64,000 bases of DNA from Chitinophaga vietnamensis (GTDB lineage: Bacteria; Bacteroidota; Bacteroidia; Chitinophagales; Chitinophagaceae). The notes under the pieces were generated by a model. It was not told the DNA's origin. It saw only the letters and a program-made list of their open reading frames with translations, and made no database searches. Positions 60,981-64,000 of the stretch are shown one piece after another. The position numbers and the translations under genes are program-made. Each line of letters starts with the position of its first letter. Position 1 is the first letter of the stretch. The DNA lies in the NCBI RefSeq assembly GCF_902167635.1, contig NZ_CABHMS010000003.1, positions 434,001 through 498,000 of the forward strand. The letters are read 5' to 3'.

Positions 60981-61809
60981 AATATGGTCGATAGGTATAT
61001 GTGTAATTATAAGTAGCTGTAATTACATTTCCGTTATAGTCAGTATACTTGAGCATTTCCTGTACAGGGTATCCCCGCTTATTATAGGTTCGGTTGTAAT
61101 CTAAATTGACTACCGTATTACCTTTTGCATCTTCTTCCACTTGTTTGGATATCATGTTCTGGGAAAGAGAGCCTCCATCGTTAATGCCTGATAGTCCGGT
61201 TTTGAGGAATAGTGGGTTGGTACCTGCCTCAAAGGTATATTTATATTTATTCGTTAATGAAGTTGCCGTTCCTTGCCTGACGTAATTCAATCGTCGTTGC
61301 TCTATAAGATTATCTCCGCTCCAATCATATTCACTTATCTCTGTATACACGGTCGAGGTGTCTTGTATTTTTTTAGCCCTCATTAATTTATTGAGCCTGT
61401 TGCCTTGATAGAACAGTGTATCAAATCCGGTATATTGACCATTATTATACCTGTAAACTTTTGACAGAAGCCCAGTGCCCTTGTCATACTCATATTGAAT
61501 AGATGACGTTTCTTTCATAGCGCCGTTCTCAATATCATAATTTGTCTGTTTGGATATTCTGCTATTAGTATCCCAGATGTTCTTTATCACAGACATTACA
61601 CGATTACCGCTTAATAGATATGTGTTACGGATAGAGTCGCAGTGGCCATCGCTTTTTAGATACCAGGTGATGGTATCCGTTGCGGATGTTTGAGAAACAG
61701 TGCTTATCGGTAAATTGGCATTGGGATCATTTTCCGATATAGCAGAGTCTTTCTTGCATGCAGTCGTACATAGGATGACGATTAACAAGAAGGTCAGGTT
61801 TAGTCTCAT
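60979..61809 (-). CDS. Lipoprotein of unknown function, YD-repeat-like body
   Basis: 276 residues with a lipoprotein signal (LTFLLIVILCTTAC, Cys18, then KKDSAISEND, acidic soon after the Cys). The body is a run of strand-forming segments such as IQYEYDKGTGLLSKVYRYNN, LTNKYKYTFEAGTNPLFL and VVNLDYNRTYNKRGYPVQEM, which recall the Y-x-Y/D repeats of RHS/YD proteins and similar Bacteroidota lipoproteins. AT-rich compared with its neighbours. Function unknown. The stop codon uses bases of palindrome F. Confidence 0.75.
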   Translation of the reverse strand: MRLNLTFLLIVILCTTACKKDSAISENDPNANLPISTVSQTSATDTITWYLKSDGHCDSIRNTYLLSGNRVMSVIKNIWDTNSRISKQTNYDIENGAMKETSSIQYEYDKGTGLLSKVYRYNNGQYTGFDTLFYQGNRLNKLMRAKKIQDTSTVYTEISEYDWSGDNLIEQRRLNYVRQGTATSLTNKYKYTFEAGTNPLFLKTGLSGINDGGSLSQNMISKQVEEDAKGNTVVNLDYNRTYNKRGYPVQEMLKYTDYNGNVITATYNYTYTYRPY

Positions 61810-61841
61810 TAAAAAAGTAATTTAAAAAATATAGGAAAGTG

Positions 61842-61849
61842 CAAAAGTA
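61842..61849 (-). promoter_or_regulatory. -7 promoter element for the lipoprotein gene
   Basis: TACTTTTG on the minus strand fits TAnnTTTG and lies 32 bases before the ATG at 61809, in the short gap after the methyltransferase gene. Confidence 0.5.
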
Positions 61850-61868
61850 GGCGATGGGATCCAATTTC

Positions 61869-62435
61869 CTAATATATCCATGGCAATACACGTTTGGTTG
61901 TCCTCATATAATCACTGTACGCTTCCCCAAACTGCTCCAGCAACATTTTCTCTTCTATATTCATCCGGTAAATAAAAGAAAACAATACCGGTACAAATGC
62001 TACCAGCAGGCCAATCCAGTTGTTGAGGGAAAGACCGAATCCGAGGAAAGACAGCAGGGAGCCGGCATACGCGGGATGCCTGATCAATTTGTAGAGACCA
62101 TCTTTTTTAATGGTATGTCCTTCGCGGATGGTGACTACCACCGTGAAAAGCCTTCCCAGCGAAGCGATGGCAGCATAACGGAATAGCATGCCGGCGATGA
62201 TGATGGCGAGGCCAATATAATGCATCGTGCGTCCATCGTGTACAATCGGGTAGGAGCTGAATTGTGTGATCACGACCGCTATATTCAGGCAGATGATGAG
62301 GACGATCCAGATCAGTGCGAGGCTGCCACGGTCCTGCTTTTTCTTGTCGCTGCTCTTGCCGCCGCGCAGCAGGCGATGTAACAATATTTCCGACAGTAGC
62401 CAGGCGAAATACACAATATAGGAGATAAGGCTCAT
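61869..62435 (-). CDS. Isoprenylcysteine carboxyl methyltransferase-family membrane protein
   Basis: About 188 residues from the ATG at 62435 (MSLISYIVYFAW), chosen because the preceding in-frame residues are polar and cysteine-containing and not conserved in type. About five membrane helices. The C-terminal motif HTIKKDGLYKLIRHPAYAGS matches the SAM-binding region of ICMT/PEMT-type proteins. Bacterial members methylate unknown small molecules or lipids. It is divergent from the thioredoxin gene. Confidence 0.87.
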   Translation of the reverse strand: MSLISYIVYFAWLLSEILLHRLLRGGKSSDKKKQDRGSLALIWIVLIICLNIAVVITQFSSYPIVHDGRTMHYIGLAIIIAGMLFRYAAIASLGRLFTVVVTIREGHTIKKDGLYKLIRHPAYAGSLLSFLGFGLSLNNWIGLLVAFVPVLFSFIYRMNIEEKMLLEQFGEAYSDYMRTTKRVLPWIY

Positions 62436-62532
62436 AGGGGTGCAAGTTTTGCAAGCAGATTTACGCATTTTCAGGGATATATGCAAGTTGCTGAAAAGTG
62501 TTTACTTTGCAGGCGGACTAAAACCGTGCGCT

Positions 62533-62835
62533 ATGGAAAATCTGCAAACTATCCTGCAGTCGGCTACTCCCGTACTGATCGATTGCTTCGCTACCTGGTG
62601 CGGGCCTTGCAAGATGGTGCCGCCGATACTCAAAGATGTGAAAGCCAGGCTGGGCGATACGCTCAGGATCGTTCAGATAGATATCGATAAAAATCCCAAG
62701 CTGGCTGCGCAATGGCAGATCGCCAGCGTGCCCACGCTCTTGTTATACCGCGAAGGCAAGCTCCTGTGGCGCCAGAGCGGGGTAGTGCCTGCTCATCAGC
62801 TCATTCCGCTGTTAAACAGTTATATTCAATCCTGA
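62533..62835 (+). CDS. Thioredoxin
   Basis: 100 residues from the ATG at 62533 (MENLQTILQS). The active site is FATWCGPCKMVPP, Cys23 and Cys26. The cis-Pro segment is IASVPTLLLYREGK. There is no signal peptide, so it acts in the cytoplasm as a general disulfide reductase. The upstream in-frame extension from 62440 is unlikely because it overlaps the promoter area of the divergent gene. The stop abuts the next convergent gene. Confidence 0.93.
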   Translation: MENLQTILQSATPVLIDCFATWCGPCKMVPPILKDVKARLGDTLRIVQIDIDKNPKLAAQWQIASVPTLLLYREGKLLWRQSGVVPAHQLIPLLNSYIQS

Positions 62836-63990
62836 TCAAAGATTGCTGTAAAAGCTGCGCAGGTCGCGCTCTAATTGGTCATAGATGGGCCGTGTAAACT
62901 CCATGAACAATGTTTGCGGTGGTGGCGGTGGCTGGTCTATACCGCCGATCAGAGCACGGTCTTCATTGCTGAGCGCACGTGAATCGCCGCGATAGGTACC
63001 AAACTGGTTCAGCCAGGTATAGCTGCCTGGAATGCGGTCCTGGCGCAGCACCTGGCCGTTATTGGTGTCGGAGATGCGGTAATCGAGCAAGCCTTTAGAC
63101 ACCACGGTTTTCTTGGTGATGAACAGTGTAGCCCTTACTGTTTCATATACATTGATCTCTCTTCCGGTAGTATCCTTGTAGGTATTTACAACGATCTCCT
63201 TTGAAACATCGCGCTGGTAGTGGTCTACATAGGTCTGGCCTACAATGAAATCGTAGAAGCGCAGTTCGAGGTATTGATCGGCGCGTACATTTTCATTGCG
63301 GGCTACGCGTTCGTCGAAGAACTGTACAAAGCGGTTGATATTGCGTTGTTGCAGGCTGCGTACGAGATAGTCGCGGAACTGGTCGGCGCTGAACTGATAG
63401 TAGGCGGAGGCTACATCTATCTGGCTGATCACAACGTTTTCCACGCCTTGCTGATAGGCTTCGCTCATCAGGTTATTGGCGTCGCGGTAGCTGGGCACAA
63501 TTTTGAGCGCGGCGTAGAACTCGTCGTAGGCGCGGCGTGCGTCGGCTTTATCGCCTTTGTTGAGCAGCGATACGCCCATATTGTAGCGGACTTCAGCGGC
63601 ATTTTCCTGTGCGCCTATGATGGCATTGCGGTAGTCTTTGGGTTGTACCACAGTGAGGGCGGCAGGAGCGCTGTGAATGGTGTTATAGAGATTTTGCAGT
63701 ACGCGATATTCATTGCGTACAGATTCCCATTTGAGCGGATTGTTGGAACGCAGGTATCCATTCACGCGGTCTTCATGTTGTTGAACAGCGTGGTTGTAGG
63801 CCTGCGGCAATAGTTGCAGGGCGGTGGCATCGTGCGGGCGGCGCTGTAATTTCTTTACGAAGGCGGCCACGGCTTCATCGTAGCGGCCTTTGTTGTAGAG
63901 CTTCTCCCCGGAACGGCAGGAGAGTAGCAGGGTACAGGCGGCCAGGCACAGTACGGTCAGGTGCTTGCTGAAACTGGACAAAGTTTTCAA
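62836..63990 (-). CDS. TPR-like lipoprotein, unknown function
   Basis: 384 residues. The lipoprotein signal ends LLLSC at Cys25, followed by RSGEKLYNKGRYDEAVAAFV, which starts a TPR-like helix pair. Residues about 30-190 are helical repeats; 190-384 form a beta-rich part I do not recognise, with a Pro-rich segment (DQPPPPPQT) near the end. It may be a scaffold in the periplasm or at the outer membrane. The gene is complete, ending 10 bases from the right edge. Confidence 0.75.
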   Translation of the reverse strand: MKTLSSFSKHLTVLCLAACTLLLSCRSGEKLYNKGRYDEAVAAFVKKLQRRPHDATALQLLPQAYNHAVQQHEDRVNGYLRSNNPLKWESVRNEYRVLQNLYNTIHSAPAALTVVQPKDYRNAIIGAQENAAEVRYNMGVSLLNKGDKADARRAYDEFYAALKIVPSYRDANNLMSEAYQQGVENVVISQIDVASAYYQFSADQFRDYLVRSLQQRNINRFVQFFDERVARNENVRADQYLELRFYDFIVGQTYVDHYQRDVSKEIVVNTYKDTTGREINVYETVRATLFITKKTVVSKGLLDYRISDTNNGQVLRQDRIPGSYTWLNQFGTYRGDSRALSNEDRALIGGIDQPPPPPQTLFMEFTRPIYDQLERDLRSFYSNL

Positions 63991-64000
63991 AGGGGATCTT

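Overview
The window reads as a chromosomal segment of a Bacteroidota bacterium, most likely a Chitinophaga-like member of the Chitinophagaceae. The evidence is three SusC-type TonB-dependent receptors, two SusD-type lipoproteins, two ECF sigma/FecR anti-sigma pairs, promoter elements of the Bacteroidota form TAnnTTTG, weak Shine-Dalgarno sites, and many lipoproteins with Cys-Lys-Lys or Cys-Ser-Lys after the signal peptide. I see no rRNA, tRNA, CRISPR array, transposase or integrase. The species assignment is inference.

Layout. 1-2.9 kb: the tail of an S74-chaperone protein, a secreted protein and a DUF4157 (HExxH) protein, a set often seen near phage-tail-like or injection-system loci. 2.9-7.3 kb: AhpD-like protein, SRPBCC protein, acyl-CoA thioesterase, and metE under a cobalamin riboswitch. 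7.3-11.4 kb: a low-complexity secreted protein, then a tight operon of a Pro-rich peptide, an outer-membrane protein and a two-component system. 11.5-20.7 kb: a TonB-receptor locus with STN-type SusC, FecR, a divergent sigma factor, and three lipoproteins (two tandem paralogues and one DUF4397-like) in place of SusD. 20.7-33.6 kb: housekeeping and accessory genes (Mg2+ P-type ATPase, cyclopropane synthase, DoxX, Crp/Fnr, LysE, PhzF, DUF5829, PEP-mutase-like, SDR, MFS, LysR, AraC).

33.7-43.9 kb: the most unusual locus. FecR and sigma are divergent from SusC-SusD-TlpA-like genes. Facing these is a MauE-like redox membrane protein followed by three paralogous ~95-residue exported proteins with two conserved cysteines. 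The second half of this susC, susD and the thioredoxin gene are visibly AT-richer than their surroundings. I propose a disulfide-linked envelope system here. 43.9-55.9 kb: DUF1697, MFS, a cysteine-less isochorismatase homologue, a DEAD-box helicase, a Kir-type channel, a sodium symporter, a MarR-GNAT fusion, DinB, an acyl-CoA carboxylase beta subunit, RNase HI and an AspT-type antiporter. 56-64 kb: a third SusC/SusD pair, a lipoprotein, an ICMT-like methyltransferase, a thioredoxin and a TPR-like lipoprotein.

Eight long intergenic palindromes cut across all of this, in two sequence families with stems of about 20 to over 100 bp. Several fill a gap from stop codon to stop codon. One lies between divergent genes, so simple termination does not explain the set. 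Two palindromes with unrelated arms share the same hairpin core.
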